Below are positions 1-12,095 of a stretch of 64,000 nt of DNA, in pieces. The notes below the pieces were generated by a model. The model ran no database searches and was not told the origin of the DNA. It worked only from the letters and a program-made list of their open reading frames with translations. The translations under genes and the position numbers were made by a program. The stretch lies in NCBI RefSeq assembly GCF_026230105.1, contig NC_079474.1, positions 28,038,294 to 28,102,293 on the forward strand, given 5' to 3'. The DNA comes from Diorhabda sublineata (taxonomy: Eukaryota; Arthropoda; Insecta; Coleoptera; Chrysomelidae). How positions within the stretch are numbered: the stretch's first letter is position 1; the number at the start of each line of letters is the position of its first letter.

Positions 1-657
1 TATGATGAACGCAACAAGCGAAATATATTTTTTTATTATCATTTAAACAATATATTGCATCATATTTACCTACAAATTCGAAGAAATTCTGAGAAATCTA
101 AATATTTATGAAGTCGAATCAATTTACAGTATATTTCAATCTGAATGACTTATTTAACCAAATAATAAAAATTTGTTTACATGGTCTGCGGTTACTCATT
201 CAGAATGTTAATGTCAATAAATGTTCTGAATAAAACCACATTACCGAGACAAGAGTTCAATTACGCATAAAAAAACTACGAGAATTCCACATATGTTATC
301 AAATCTTTTTTCATTCAAATCTTTATCTATTATTGGACGAACGTTATAGAACTAACCTTGATGCCTTCAAGGCTGGAAAATTCATTTACTGACTGTATCT
401 ACAATTTTTTTCATACATTTTCTCATTCTCTGAACAACTTTCAAAATCTCGCAGCGTTTTTAGATTATGCTCTAATATTCGCTCTATTATTTTCAATTAT
501 TATAGGTATAGCGAAACCTATCAACACTGATATTACTTTTCACTCCATAATTTGAATTATTTGTTTACTAGATAGGTGCTGACAGTATATTCGTTGTTGG
601 TATCTGCAGTTTTGTAATAATGTTATATTATTAAATAAATATTTTTCGAAATTCCCC

Positions 658-660
<3 letters not shown>
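1..660. other. AT-rich stretch, nothing recognised
   Basis: No coding region, RNA gene or repeat is recognisable here. A 65-codon open frame at 358-555 (+) is hydrophobic and AT-driven, with no family resemblance, and is not called as a gene. Confidence 0.5.

Positions 661-722
<62 letters not shown>
661..722. repeat. (AT)n microsatellite
   Basis: About 31 uninterrupted AT dinucleotides, seen directly. This perfect run creates an artificial Tyr-Ile open frame on the minus strand, which is not a gene. Confidence 0.98.
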
Positions 723-725
<3 letters not shown>

Positions 726-1102
726 GAATAATAATGACAGAAAATAGTGCTTTATACACTTTTGAGAACTGGCAACTCAACTTCCACCTCTGTCTAGCAA
801 AATGATTAGGTAGCACCTTTAATTCTATTCAAGTAGTGTTGCGAAAATGAGAATGTACAAGCAAAGTGATTCAATATTTATTTAAAATTATCAGAAATCC
901 TTAGAAAATTGCTGTTGGTATGTGAAGACACAAGTATGTCAATAATCAGTTCTCAACCCAGAACAAAAGCAAATGTGAAAAGCGATCTACAAGAATTTGT
1001 TGTACCGCACTCGGAGCTTGATGAGTCACGTGATACTAGAGATTAAATCTAGATATTTGAGTCCAACCTCAAGACCGGTAAATAAAGTCAGCACTGGGAA
1101 AA

Positions 1103-1333
1103 ATGGTACAGAATAGAATAGAACGTCCGTCAAAAATCGTGACTGAAGAAAAGTTTAATCGATTTTTCTTAAATCCACGGATTAGTGAAGATAATCCTGC
1201 CAAAGCGGTTACTCTGCAAGAATTTTTGGCAAAAATAGCCTTTCAACGACACCTCACGTTTCCAATAGAACCGATATTGCCTCTTTCTTCATCATTCTCC
1301 AAGTTAAAATCACAAGAAGCTATGGTGGGGTAG
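1103..1333 (+). CDS. Orphan short ORF, 76 codons, unrecognised
   Basis: I do not recognise this protein. It starts at an ATG and has a more balanced amino-acid composition than surrounding random frames: a basic start (MVQNRIERPSKIV), then a mixed charged and aromatic stretch (EEKFNRFFLNPRISEDNPAK) and a Ser-rich end. No signal peptide or membrane segment is visible. No upstream promoter is evident. It could be a single exon, an old transposon fragment or a chance frame. A protein search of these 76 residues against insect proteomes would decide. Confidence 0.2.
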   Translation: MVQNRIERPSKIVTEEKFNRFFLNPRISEDNPAKAVTLQEFLAKIAFQRHLTFPIEPILPLSSSFSKLKSQEAMVG

Positions 1334-2516
1334 AGGAGGTTCTTAAAACTTCTTTAAAACGGTCAAGACGTGCTCTAAGATCAGAAGATCACAGATAGAA
1401 TTTTTTAATAGACATATGGGTAGAGCAGTAGGAATTGAAATGTAATGGTGAATACCTCATCCATTACACTGGACTTCACGATTTTTATTGCACAGTTGAA
1501 ACAATTATTTTTATGATGGCAATACCTTCCAAATAATAGAAAAAGTTAATCGTTGGGCACTAATTTTAATGGTAGTTATTAAATTGGTCTGCTCTTATTA
1601 ACATCAAAATTTCATAGCATGGTTTGTTTATTCTCTTATTTAGTTTGCTTTTTAATGATTGCGTTCTATGTAGATGATATTTTTTAACGACAATTTATAC
1701 ACGTTGCAGCTGCAAAATTTCTCCAGACCAGTTTTGCTATATTTGTGGAGAATTTATAGTGAAGTTAGAAACCAGATTATTCTCTGAAAATGTGAGAAAA
1801 TCGTATTTCATGTATTTTGGTGTTGTTATCGAGGATCAGAGAAAACAATGGGCTCCCGATGTTTACTTTGGTATTCTACTATTCTATTCTAGTATTCTAT
1901 ATACTATATACAACCAGTTCTTCAGGTAGCTCCCAGGAGTCTGATGTCTACCGGCTCTACTTTGTTTGTAGAACTTTTGAGGCAAATTTGGCCGATAAGG
2001 TCCGACTTTTAATCGGGATCTTATACTATAAGTGCCTTTTGTGAAGCAAAAAACGCCCTTTTGTCTCCACTTTACATTATAATAAATTTTGACGAATGAA
2101 AAGATATCAGAACAATGGAAATTCAACACCAAAAGCGATGGGTTCCAATTATGATTAGTGAATAAGGTTGGTTTTTGAAGAGGTAGTCCTCAGTTATAGG
2201 AAAAAATGTGTTATGAATAAATAATTAGTTATATGATGGATTTACATCAGGTATACGAATAAAGTCGATACACAACGATAAAAAAATAATTTTTAAATAA
2301 ATATTAAACATAATCGTACAACATGCGATTTTTTAATGTAACCAAAAATTTTACATTTATAGCTTTCTGGCAAGTTTCATTAAAAATAAAATTTTTTGCC
2401 ACGCCCTCTAAATGGCTTCTTTTTGATAAAATAGCACTGTGAAATTTTTAAAGTTCTAATCGAACATAACACGATCTAAGCTATTTAAACGTTGGGGGCT
2501 GTATATCCAGGTTCTC
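1334..2516. other. Intergenic AT-rich stretch
   Basis: Nothing supported. Overlapping short frames at 1817-2044 (+) and 1884-2132 (-) have no recognisable content. Confidence 0.4.
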
Positions 2517-2623
2517 GATTGTCTACTTCCGGATAAGCTTATGCTACAGAGTATACAAATGGTGATATCAAGTGTTTCTATTCGTATATCCTATAGGATA
2601 AGCTTTTCTCGAAGTAGACAATC
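2517..2623. repeat. Fold-back inverted repeat (short MITE-like)
   Basis: The left arm (2517-2556) begins GATTGTCTACTTC and contains ATAAGCTT. The right arm (2584-2623) ends GAAGTAGACAATC and contains the matching AAGCTT. The arms pair over about 40 bases with small gaps around a loop of roughly 27 bases. Seen directly. The structure resembles a very short fold-back element or the two ends of a deleted DNA transposon. Confidence 0.75.
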
Positions 2624-4950
2624 TGTAGAGGGAAGAAAGAAGAGAAATACCTTGATCATATGTGCTTTTTGCAATTGATAATATTATTGGAACGTGTAAC
2701 GAAAATTTGTGATCTTTTCGAAGAGATGAAAACATGTACTTAATACATTTACTCTGTCTTGAAAAGAACCATTTGATCGAAATCATTCCAAAAAGCTTGT
2801 GCAATGTTAAATAAAGATTTCCAGAATTGCGGACATTGCAGGTCCATTCAATGATTTGCATAATAATACATGAAGAAATGATATGAGAAATGTCGTTGTT
2901 GATTTCCTGGGGTCTTGTATGGAGCAAAAACAGGCAGATTATGAAGAAAACATCAATCAAATGATAGCAAATTCTATCTTGAAGGCTGCTTTAAAATTAT
3001 TTTGAACTCTAGAGGTGACTAGTTTCATGTTTCTTAGTAATGTTTTATTGATGTGTTGAAGATAATAGTTTATTTGATTTTTCCATTATTTTATTTGTAT
3101 CAGGTTTATTTAAGTGATACGAAAAAAAACTATCGTAAATATGTATGCAAAGTGATATTCTAATTGTGAATATAGGTGATATTTAGATTTTATCTTAAAC
3201 AGGCATAACAATTAGTTTCTGTTAAAAAATCAAGAATATGTTTTAGTGTAAGCATGCATATTCTTCTGTATGTGACATATTTCCAATATTTTTCTAAATA
3301 TTGTTCATAATGACGTGTAACATATCTCATGCGAATGTACTTAATCATGCAAATACATGAGCCTTTAGGTTAGCAGCACACTAAAATTTATAACCTGAAC
3401 TAACCTGGGTATATCGTTATTGGAGCCATGTCAAACTGTGCACAGATCACTCAATATCAAAAGGATTCCTTGAATCTTGAAAACAAAAAAAAATATGAGA
3501 ATCTAGTAGTTCAAAATGAATAACGGAGACTAAGTAATCACTATGAAAAGGGAAAATAAGAGGGTATGATCAATTTGGAATTTATCATATGTCATTTCGC
3601 TGTAAACTTGGTAAAGTTGAACTTTTCTTTACTTTATTCCGGTTTCTTGGTGTGATATAAAGTGACAAGCGATTATTGATATCAAACGTAATCAATACAT
3701 TTTGTGTATGAGAAACGTGGGTTTTCCTAGGTAAAATTACAACCGCTGCAAATATTTTTACACCATCGATAATTTGTCAAACTTTATCTAATATATAAAA
3801 GATGAAATTGACGATTTGTATTTGAAACTGTATTTATATTTGTTTCTATTTAAAATCGTAGTAAAAAGTCTGTAGGGCTAGTCCATAGTCAAATAGGTCC
3901 CAGTGGTGCAAAAGGCACCTGTCGGTGTTTCAGCAGCTATGGTAAAGGAATGAGATCTCGTTTTTGCGGGTTTCTTCCAATTTTGTTCACAAGAGCTATC
4001 CACTTATTGCATCCGTTCTTGTGATTTGTGGGGGTAGTGCTGTTTTTGTTTGAAGATCTCTACTTAGTTGGTAATTTTCCAATTTTGGCTGATGTATTAA
4101 TCGTTATTGCCAATTTTTATAGCGTCCAATAGTGATTTTCTGGATTAGTCGGATCCGTTCACGGTGAATTGCACTGAACAAAAAAGAGTTAAGCGAACTT
4201 GGTTAACTAGAATTAGATTTTGAAATCGGTGCATTTCTGTGTAAAAAATGAATTAACTTTTTCGATACTAATTCATACAAATCTACTTCACTGTTTTTAC
4301 AGATTGTATATAAATAATATAAAATTTTATTAACATTTTCAATATCAATATAAACACCAAATTGAAGATTTGTTAATAATGTGATTTCACAATTATACAA
4401 AAGTTCAAAAGAATCAATTTTATTATTGCAAAAACAAACATTTAAATTATCTATTGGTCTTGTTTACTTCAGTATGTGCATTATGTTTTTCTTGCTAACT
4501 ATCAGTTACTTTTATTAATTTAATACAAACGGTTTTTGATCTATCTACTTTCCATTTTCTATATGTTTCTGTCGGATTATGCTTCAATTTTTGTTTTCCG
4601 TACATTCCTAAATGAGAACCAACTAGTTGAAATCAAGTTTCTTGTTTAAAAGAAATATTTAGTTATTCATTAGTTCTTTAAATGTTATTACTGTTGATTC
4701 GGATTGATTCCTATAGTCCGGGAGGCACCGTTGCAAATCACATAATAATTTTACTCCGATTTATTCTAATTAGTGAAAAAAGTAAAATTAATTGTTTAGA
4801 TACATCCAAAAAAAGAATAGCGATTCAGCAAGTTCAGCCAACGGGGATAGAGTTGTGAAAAAATTTTTATTGTGTTAAAAAAAATTCCAAAAATGTTTTT
4901 ACGTCAATTAAAAATTTATCCAACTATTATTTACATAATGATAATTATTG
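2624..4950. other. Intergenic AT-rich stretch
   Basis: No gene or element identified. A 130-codon open frame on the minus strand at 2568-2960 overlaps the fold-back arm and resembles no family. The slightly more GC-rich segment 3880-4180 may be a decayed repeat, but I cannot name it. Confidence 0.4.
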
Positions 4951-5300
4951 AAACAATAGTCTGCAGGATTATATGTCACCAGACTACATAGGCCTGGAAA
5001 AAAAATTCACTTCATTTTATTTTACGTCAAATGAAATTTTGACAGATCATTATTTACGTTAAAAAATAAGGAAAAAAAAATCAGCGGATAGCCCGCCGGT
5101 GGAAAAATCGTCAGCAGGGCAGTTGAAAGCGCAAAACAGGTATTTAACTGTGGTGAAAAACAACCAAATAAATTATTCAGCTGAAAACTTTGTCCCTGAC
5201 AAATATTCTGCTGACCCTTATTTTCATTCATTGTTTAAATAACTTCTATTATTAATTTCAAGCGGCCTAATATTAATTTAGTTATAAAAATATTCATTTC
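4951..5300. repeat. Element A left inverted terminal repeat
   Basis: Pairs with 7082-7449. Shared words include ACTACATAGGCCTGG, GCCGGTGGAAAAATCGTC and ATTCTGCTGACCC. A 69-codon minus-strand frame at 5022-5231 is simply this repeat read through and is not a gene. Confidence 0.9.
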
Positions 5301-5573
5301 AATTACCACGATAATATGAGGGGTTTTTTAATGAACACAAAAAAGAATATTTTATATAGTTTCTGTGTAAGTCATTTCTGCACAGACTCGAACGAATTCT
5401 CATGTTTATTACCTGCGCATCTTTACTTACATTACCAGAGTCCTTACCTATGACCGTTAGGACTTCTAGGGATCCATTTTAGTACAAAATTGGGAGTTAA
5501 CTAATATAAGCCTCATTCCCACTCCTTCAGTTGAGTCTTTGCTTTTGACGTGTTTACAAGTGAAACATTCGAA

Positions 5574-5800
5574 ATGGCGAAAGAAATTAAACCGTTCTGT
5601 GTGTGTTCTGCTTAAAGAAAAATGACACTTTAAAATCGTTTTCACCTGATTCTTTAAAAAGGTATTTTAAATTTTCGAAAAAAATATAATTTGTCAATGA
5701 GTGAAACTAAAGTTCCCGAGGTGATAAACGAGTATCAAAAGTATCTCTTTAAGTGTTAAAAAGCATTCACTGCTTTACCGCCAAATCATAGACCAAATAA
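5574..5800 (+). pseudogene. Element A gene, N-terminal zinc-type region (decayed)
   Basis: From the ATG at 5574 the frame opens MAKEIKPFCV, then runs through frameshifts. Across frames one reads, in order, a C-x2-C pair, a Lys/Asn/Asp stretch, a SFSPDSLK-like motif, a basic FRKKYNLSMSE segment, EVINEYQKY and a CYKAFTALPP-like motif. That order (CxxC, SxxSxK, RKK, then CYKxF) matches the N-terminal ORF in element B at 46928-47152, and from memory matches a family of transposon-linked insect proteins of unknown function. A zinc-binding role is inferred from Cys spacing only. At least two frameshifts and an in-frame stop make it non-functional. Confidence 0.45.
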
Positions 5801-6180
5801 TAGTATGTTATTTATATACTTTATATATTACTTTTTTTGTTTTATAAAAGAATATTCTCATTAAATACATATTTATATAAATAAATTTATCTTTAACTAT
5901 GACACTATTTCTACGCCTATGGCGTTAGAAATTCCACTGACCTTGAAATACGGTCATTTTGGAACTTGCATGCATTCTTCTCTCCCTCAAACATTCTGAC
6001 ATAAAAAGAAGCAACAAAGACAACAACTGCCGAAAGAAAATGATAGATTGATGGTATTCATTACTACATCCCTGTTGCTTTTAAAATATTGAAAAATTCG
6101 CCGTCTTAAATAAAAGCTTTTTCAAATATTTATAAAATTGACACTTGTGATGTACAAGAAGTCCTCAAATCTATTGAAGA

Positions 6181-6764
6181 GTTTGTTTGTATGGTTTTAA
6201 GAGCATCAATGATGTAAATATAGCACGAGGTGCTACCTTCACGAAAATTTATAAAATGAATTTAAAAACAGATGTCTTCACATTCAAAAATACAGTTGAT
6301 GGAGCAACATTTCCTCCGTGTAAATTGGAGCTACATCAACAAGTTTTACGCACAGCATATATAGCTCTCACCAACAGACTACGGATGGGAAGAAAAAGAT
6401 AATAAATACCTACCTTTTCAAATGGTTCAATGGTGATCAACTTCCACCAAGTATCACCAACATTACAGGTATTCATAACTCTGTAGGCACTAACGACTTT
6501 TCATCAATTTCTATCAAAAATTAATTATTAACCGATAAAAAAAGCAACTGAAAACATCATTTTTTTTTCCTATTTTCAGATGACACTGAACCAGACGAAC
6601 AAACTGTAAATGTACAAAATGAAGAAATTGAAAATACCAACAGAGAAGACGGCAGAGAAAATAAGGAAGAAGAAGAAGAAAGTGCACTTGATTCTTCCTA
6701 TGACAGCAGTGAGGACACCGAATACGAATCAAAGACATCGAAAGGTTCTGATAATGATGAATAG
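6181..6764 (+). pseudogene. Element A gene, C-terminal exons with 111-bp intron (decayed)
   Basis: The frame at 6181-6402 reads VCLYGFKSINDVNIARG, then a Lys-rich stretch, TFPPCKLELHQQ and a Tyr/Ala helix-like end. After small frameshifts it continues GWEEKDNKY and KWFNGDQLPP. A GT at 6469 and a TTTTCAG acceptor ending at 6579 define a 111-bp intron that restores an open frame into an acidic last exon (DDTEPDEQ... SSYDSSEDTEYES...) ending at TAG 6762-6764. Conserved-looking YG, PPC, GW and WFxGDxLP motifs recall hypothetical proteins carried by insect DNA transposons. Function is not known to me. Frameshifts near 6390 and 6410 show decay. Confidence 0.5.
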
Positions 6765-6828
6765 GAAGTAAATGATTATTAAAGATTCTTATAATGTAAT
6801 TAGTTATACTATTATTGACGAAAAATTA

Positions 6829-6834
6829 AATAAA
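6829..6834 (+). promoter_or_regulatory. Poly(A) signal of the element A gene
   Basis: An AATAAA hexamer lies about 65 bases after the stop codon at 6762-6764 on the same strand, as expected for the 3' end of the element A transcript. Confidence 0.5.
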
Positions 6835-7081
6835 ATGAATGTGATTTCGAAAGAATTTTTTTTGTTTTAAAACAATTATAGAAAATTTATTATATTCGAG
6901 TGACGCAGAATTGCATACAATAAATGAAAAATTGCAAAGCAATTGGTATTATTGGAATAATAGTTTTTTTGACAATATATTGAATGAAAAAAGGGTCAGC
7001 AGAATATTGTCAGGGATACAGTTTTTAGCAAGAAGAATAATAGTATGTGGAGTATAGGTACGCTAAAAGTGAAAATAAAAA

Positions 7082-7449
7082 GGAATATTTTCATAACTAA
7101 ATTAATATCAGCCCGCTTGAAATTAATAATAGAAGTTATTTAAACAATATATTGAATGAAAATAAGGGTCAGCAGAATATTGATCAGGGATAAAGTTTTC
7201 AGTTGAATAATTTATTTGGTTGTTTTTCACCACAGTTAAATACCTGTTTTGCGATTTCAATTACCCTGCTGACGATTTTTCCACCGGCGGACTATCTGCT
7301 GATTTTTTTTCCTTATTTTTTTAACGTAAATAATGATCTGTCAAAATTTCATTTGACGTAAAATACAATGAAGTGAATTTTTTATTTTCCAGGCCTATGT
7401 AGTCTGCTGACATATTATCCACTATTATCAATCCTGCTGACTATTGTTT
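7082..7449. repeat. Element A right inverted terminal repeat
   Basis: Inverted copy of 4951-5300. Compared with the left copy it keeps an extra block near 7400-7435 (GCTGACATATTATCC...), so the left end has lost bases or the right end gained them. Confidence 0.88.
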
Positions 7450-8009
7450 TTAGAGGTGTAGATATTAAATAAAGTGCTACACAAGTGAGAATACCAGTAA
7501 CCGATAGCTATTACCGAGTAGTCTTTTGGTATAAATGCCTGTTGCGACTCAAACGACTCAGTACAACTATAACATTGACTGAAATAAGGGCTTCTTTTTG
7601 TTTCACACGAAAATTAGCGAATGTGGCATATTAGAGTAACGAAATTTATTGAAAGAATTATATGGCTGTGAACATTTATCGTTTACACATTTTTAAAATC
7701 AATCATTTCCACCTGGGTCGTTTCTCCACGGATGATACTTTCGTAAATATCGGTAATGTGATTTGATCTGTATTGATATTGATAAGTATTTATGTGTAAA
7801 CTATAGAAATTAATAAAGAATTAATAAACAGGGTAAATTTTCGTTTATGTATCTATTAAAAATTAGTTTCTAGGTTCATATGATTTAACATCATTAGATA
7901 TACGGTTATTCCAAGTCGTAGAACTAAGCTAACAAGTCCGCAATCGCTTATACGTTGAAACAAGGAAGAAATTCAACGCCAATATCGAGAAAGAGCAGTT
8001 CGAATAATT

Positions 8010-8880
8010 ATAGAGAATTTGTTTTTCAAAATATTCTCCATTACGTAACATGTAATTTGAATGCATCAACAGCTTTTTTAGGTGTAGAAAAACGTGAACA
8101 ATAGCAATTTATTTTTGATCTGCGGAAATAGGAAGAAATCATTGGTTGCCAAATTGGCGGATGACCCATAAATTCGATGTTTTGACTGTTCAAAAACGTT
8201 TTTTGTTTGAACTGAGGTGGGAAGAGCTCGCAATGTCGTGGTGGAGAAAGATTCATTTTCTGTGATTGGTTTCTCTGACTTCTGGCGAACAAATCCTGAT
8301 GTACCATTCAGAATTGACCGTACTATGGTACTCTTAGGCCGTTTTCACACCAAACGAATCCGAATCAATCTGGATCACTCCGAATCAAGTTGAATCTGAT
8401 TCGTCATCTCCACTCTTTCACACCAGCTGAATCAACCTGAATCTATAAAAATCCTTTCATCCGTCATAAATCGCACTATTTTCTTTAACTTTTAAAATTA
8501 ATAACTCCACGTCCATCTCGTATGGTTGTTGATTCAAGACTGACCGGACGAGGAATCTGACAGGTTGAATCAAGTGCGACCTCGAATCTAACCTGATTGA
8601 ACCAGATTCGTCCGGTCTGAAGGCGGGAAAAGAGTCCCTTCACATTTAAACGGAGCGCTCGAAGCCGAATCTTGGTCAATCAGATTCAAATTGATTCGGA
8701 GTGATTCTGATTCGTTTGGTGTGAAAGGGCCCTTATGGAACGGTGCCAGCATGTCCAGTAATTATGAAGAAACAAGCGACTATTAGCTTCGAAGTGCTTG
8801 GTTCGCGAAAAAATTTTGTTGGATTTAGCTCGTTTTGAAAGACCCATACAGTCGATTGTTATTTTGTTTCGGGTTCATAT
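8010..8880 (-). pseudogene. Mariner transposase relic (SETMAR-like type), interrupted by a MITE
   Basis: Mariner transposases cut and paste DNA through a DDD triad. Read on the minus strand from 8875, the frame gives YAYEPETK, an in-frame stop where Gln is expected, QSTVWVFQNELNPTK, then VACFFIITGHAGTVP. It resumes beyond the 8337-8732 insertion as TVNSEWYIRICSPEV, followed by decayed sequence containing NDFFLFPQIKNKL, then AVDAFKLHV and the terminal NGEYFEKQ. These are landmarks of the mariner group related to human SETMAR. The HTH domain is missing, the first catalytic Asp (before YAYEP) is not recognisable, a segment between AFKLHV and NGEYF is deleted, and several frameshifts occur. Certainly dead. 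Confidence 0.8.
8334..8735. mobile_element. PIF/Harbinger-like MITE, 396 bp, with TTA target duplication
   Basis: The left end (8337) reads GGCCGTTTTCACACCAAACG. The reverse complement of the right end (8732) reads GGGCCCTTTCACACCAAACG. Similarity continues inward for about 60 bases through repeated GAATC/GATTC words. Both ends are flanked by TTA (8334-8336 and 8733-8735), the usual PIF/Harbinger duplication. The element sits inside the mariner relic, and removing it with one TTA rejoins mariner coding landmarks (GHAGTVP to TVNSEWY). There is no coding capacity; a 64-codon minus frame inside is an artefact of the repeats. Confidence 0.85.
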
Positions 8881-11739
8881 GCATACAAATAATACAAGCT
8901 AGAATACGAATCAAATCTATAATACTTTCTTTGAATGAAATGGCAGCTTTACAAGTCTTTCGCAAGACACAAATTAGAATTAGAACGTAAATGAGCTCGT
9001 TAATATACATCCTTTATTATTTGAGTAAAAATGCGTAATGGGAGTGTTACGAAAAATGTGACCAGAACCATCAATTCAAGCAATATTTTTCTCTCTCAGA
9101 AACATGGTTATATGACGATGAAAATTAACAATCCAATATTTTCATTGTCTTACGAAATTTAAGTGCAATAATATAAGATCAGGAGGAGTGGAAGTTATCA
9201 AAAATCAAATGATGTCGTGAATATAGTAGCATAACCTTTTTATTGCGATGTCTTCGTGAAATCGATGCTGGTCAATCGGAAAAAGTTTTATAGAAAAGAC
9301 TTATGATTTAAATTCAAGTAGGGTCTGAAGAATGTTGGCAGGAGATATTTCATTATTAATTTGGTATCTGAAGAAGGACAACTCTTCGTAAACTTTCTCT
9401 AAGATCAAGAACTCCAAAAGTTTTATATCAGTCGAGTGGTCTAAGGCACATACTTGCATAGTAAATCTTTTCAGTGGTCAATTTTTTTATGGTGTGAAAA
9501 TAGAGTAAGTGTACTTAAAATTTTAAATACCATAACAAATAACATGTCTTACTTAAACATCAAAAATACTTCTCTATCGTGATTCTATTTCTAACGCCGC
9601 CGCATAAACTTTTCACGACTGCGCACATCGATAAAATCTGGATGTGCTATTCTTACCTTGCACGCACTATATCCAGTAGACTAGATTAAATTTAGACATA
9701 ATACGTACATTGCGACCTGAGAGATCGATATGTCCCTGCATGAGCAGTATAAAGGTGTGGGTCTAAGTTTATCAGAAAAGGTTTCGATTTGAGGCGCCAC
9801 TGGATATCTTAAATATTAAAAAGAAATCATGATTTACCCTGAACAGACAAAACCCAGAAAACCATTCAGTTATATAATCGATATTAAGATGTTAGAACAC
9901 TAAAGTTTTAGATCGGAGAATATCTGTTGGATAAGGATAAATAATATTCAAGTTTAAGCAAACAAACAAAGTGATTTATTCCATTTTGGACAATAGAATA
10001 TGATTGATAAAAAAAACAATTATTGGACAAATTCCTTTAAGCTTTAATAAGCTAAAATTAGCTTGTCTAATAATCACCTAAGAAACGATTTCAAAATTCC
10101 AAAATAGTAATAATATTACTAAACCTTTTTGAAATGAGTAAAGAAATTGCAAAGTAACTTTAGAGTTAAAATCCCTAGGCTTCAATGACCATCGAGTTGA
10201 ATTAACAGTATTTTTCAAATAAAATAAGAAAGGAATATTTCCACGCGCATGAACTGAGCTCAATTCAAGAGTAGTTGAATGCTAGCAAATATAAAAGGGG
10301 AGGTGTTTAATATTTCCATTCTCTCATGTTTTTATTAAAGTGGCATTGTTCCGTGAGACTCTCATGCCTGTATATTTTTTACTTCCAGAATCAATAATAT
10401 ATTTTCACAAGTATGAGTTAATTCCGGGAAAGTATAGAAAAATTCCTATGGAGTATAACTTAAAATCAGGGATTCAACATGTACTTTCATTCCCCAAATT
10501 ACAAAGAATTCTATTTTTACTAATATTGTTCACAAAAGTAATTATTCAAAATTTACTTACGTCAAATGCAAATCCTATTTAAATGTCTGCATCTATTTGT
10601 TAATTAAAACTAACCAATGATACCTCGTTTTTGGTGAATATATAACAAAATTGATAACAATAAAAGGTCAGTTGTAAACTTTTCTATATCACGAATATTT
10701 ATGATGATCAAGAATTTAATTGATAAGGTTATTTCCTAATTTGTAAATTTCTATTTTCAACGTAAATCATAACAGATAAAGTGCCTCAAAATAGCATCTA
10801 ATATTTAATTTTAGACTTATTTTGATAGTGTTTTGTATTCGGATGCATCTAATTCTATCTACTGCTGCCAATTCCTATCTATCATAAAAGGAAAGCTCGA
10901 CTTGAAACAATATTAAAGCTTTTAGAACAATAGTGTTGACACTGTTTACTATAAAACAAAAATTTTTTAACCTCTAATTGTAGTAAATTTTTTCTTATTG
11001 CTTATTATCGAAAATGAACAAAACCTTTCCAAAACTAGATTTCTCGATGCGCCGCTGCTCCTACTGCCATTAAAAGAGCCTCAGCCAGGACTTTCGCAAT
11101 CGAAGGGCTTAACCAGAAATTTCTAACAGGAAACGGCTCAAATGATGTGATACATTAATAATATTAGTTGAAAATTAATTAGATTTGTATATTTGAAGTG
11201 GTTGGTACAATTTATCTAGTAATGCTAAGTATTTAGTCTGGTGGGCAAGAGTAACTAAAGGAAAATAATTATTTAGAGCAACAAATGACTTAATATATAT
11301 CTCTACAGGTAAGCCAACCTACAGATTTTAATAAACCTTATCGACTTCGGAATCATTAAAGTAATTGACATCAAAATATACACTGCCGAAAGTTCCCTAG
11401 AGTTCCCTAAAGTTAAGCACCCTTTTTTTATTAAACTACACAAATTAACTGGGAATTATTTCGAAATTATTTAAATCCTGGTGGTTTGAATATAGAATTA
11501 GCGGTTGGAAAAAACACAGGAGGCAATCTGGTTTACCCCGTTAGACTACATGAATACTAAACTGAAAAAAGATCTACATTCATTTTAATCAATAAAAACA
11601 CAAATTAAAAAGAAAAATGTCAGAAAACAAAAACTGTAGTAAAAAAAAACTGATGCAATAAAATAACAAGATTGCTAAAAGAACTAGAACTTAAATTTAA
11701 AATTACGGGTAAAAGTAATAAATTCGGTGATTATGCATA
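8881..11739. other. Intergenic AT-rich stretch
   Basis: No gene or element identified. Short frames at 8825-9010 (-), 10078-10263 (-) and 10340-10582 (+) lack recognisable content. The first contains mariner sequence in a shifted frame near its upper limit. Confidence 0.4.
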
Positions 11740-12095
11740 ATCACCAAGAATTTGGTAAATATGATAAATTATTTCATATTTATCAAATTTAACGGTAAGT
11801 TTATAAAACCCCCAACTCGTAATGAAGAATTTAACGAAAGTTCTTTCAGTTTACGCGGCTTGGCTGCTTGGTAAATGATTTTAGAAGTAGTTCTAATTTC
11901 TTTGCATATAGACGGTCTTCGCTACCACCTCGTAAAAAAGAAAACATTGAATAATAGTTGGCATCCTTGAGCGTATTAATTCCAAATTACTTAATATTAT
12001 GGATACTAAGGAAACAAACAGTGGTTAGGTTAGGTAGTATCTACAAAAAAACCTGTACTTTATTCTACTGGCCCAATAAGCAGGGTTCGTTAATT

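Larger units (their letters stand above)
4951..7449 (+). mobile_element. Element A: DNA transposon with ~350-bp inverted terminal repeats
   Basis: The segment from 4951 to about 5300 is repeated in inverted orientation from about 7082 to 7449, with high identity and small indels. Both ends begin AAACAATAGTC at their outer edge. The right terminal repeat contains a further partial direct duplication (6970-7035 resembles 7145-7200). The interior holds remnants of a plus-strand gene: an N-terminal CxxC-type region from 5574, a mid to C-terminal part at 6187-6468, an intron and an acidic last exon ending at 6764. This is the structure of a cut-and-paste type element. I find no clear target-site duplication, and the superfamily is not assigned. 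The gene is broken, so the copy is presumably inactive. Confidence 0.8.

Noticed and set aside
631..816. 61-codon minus ORF rich in Tyr-Ile
   Set aside because: Produced by the (AT)n microsatellite.
2568..2960. 130-codon minus ORF
   Set aside because: No motif, AT-driven composition, and its end lies inside a fold-back arm.
5022..5231. 69-codon minus ORF
   Set aside because: Entirely within an inverted terminal repeat; the other copy has a disrupted frame.
8485..8679. 64-codon minus ORF
   Set aside because: Lies inside the MITE and reflects its GATTC/GAATC repeats.
12020..12036. TTAGG-like telomeric repeat
   Set aside because: Only two adjacent units (GGTTAGGTTAGG); no array.
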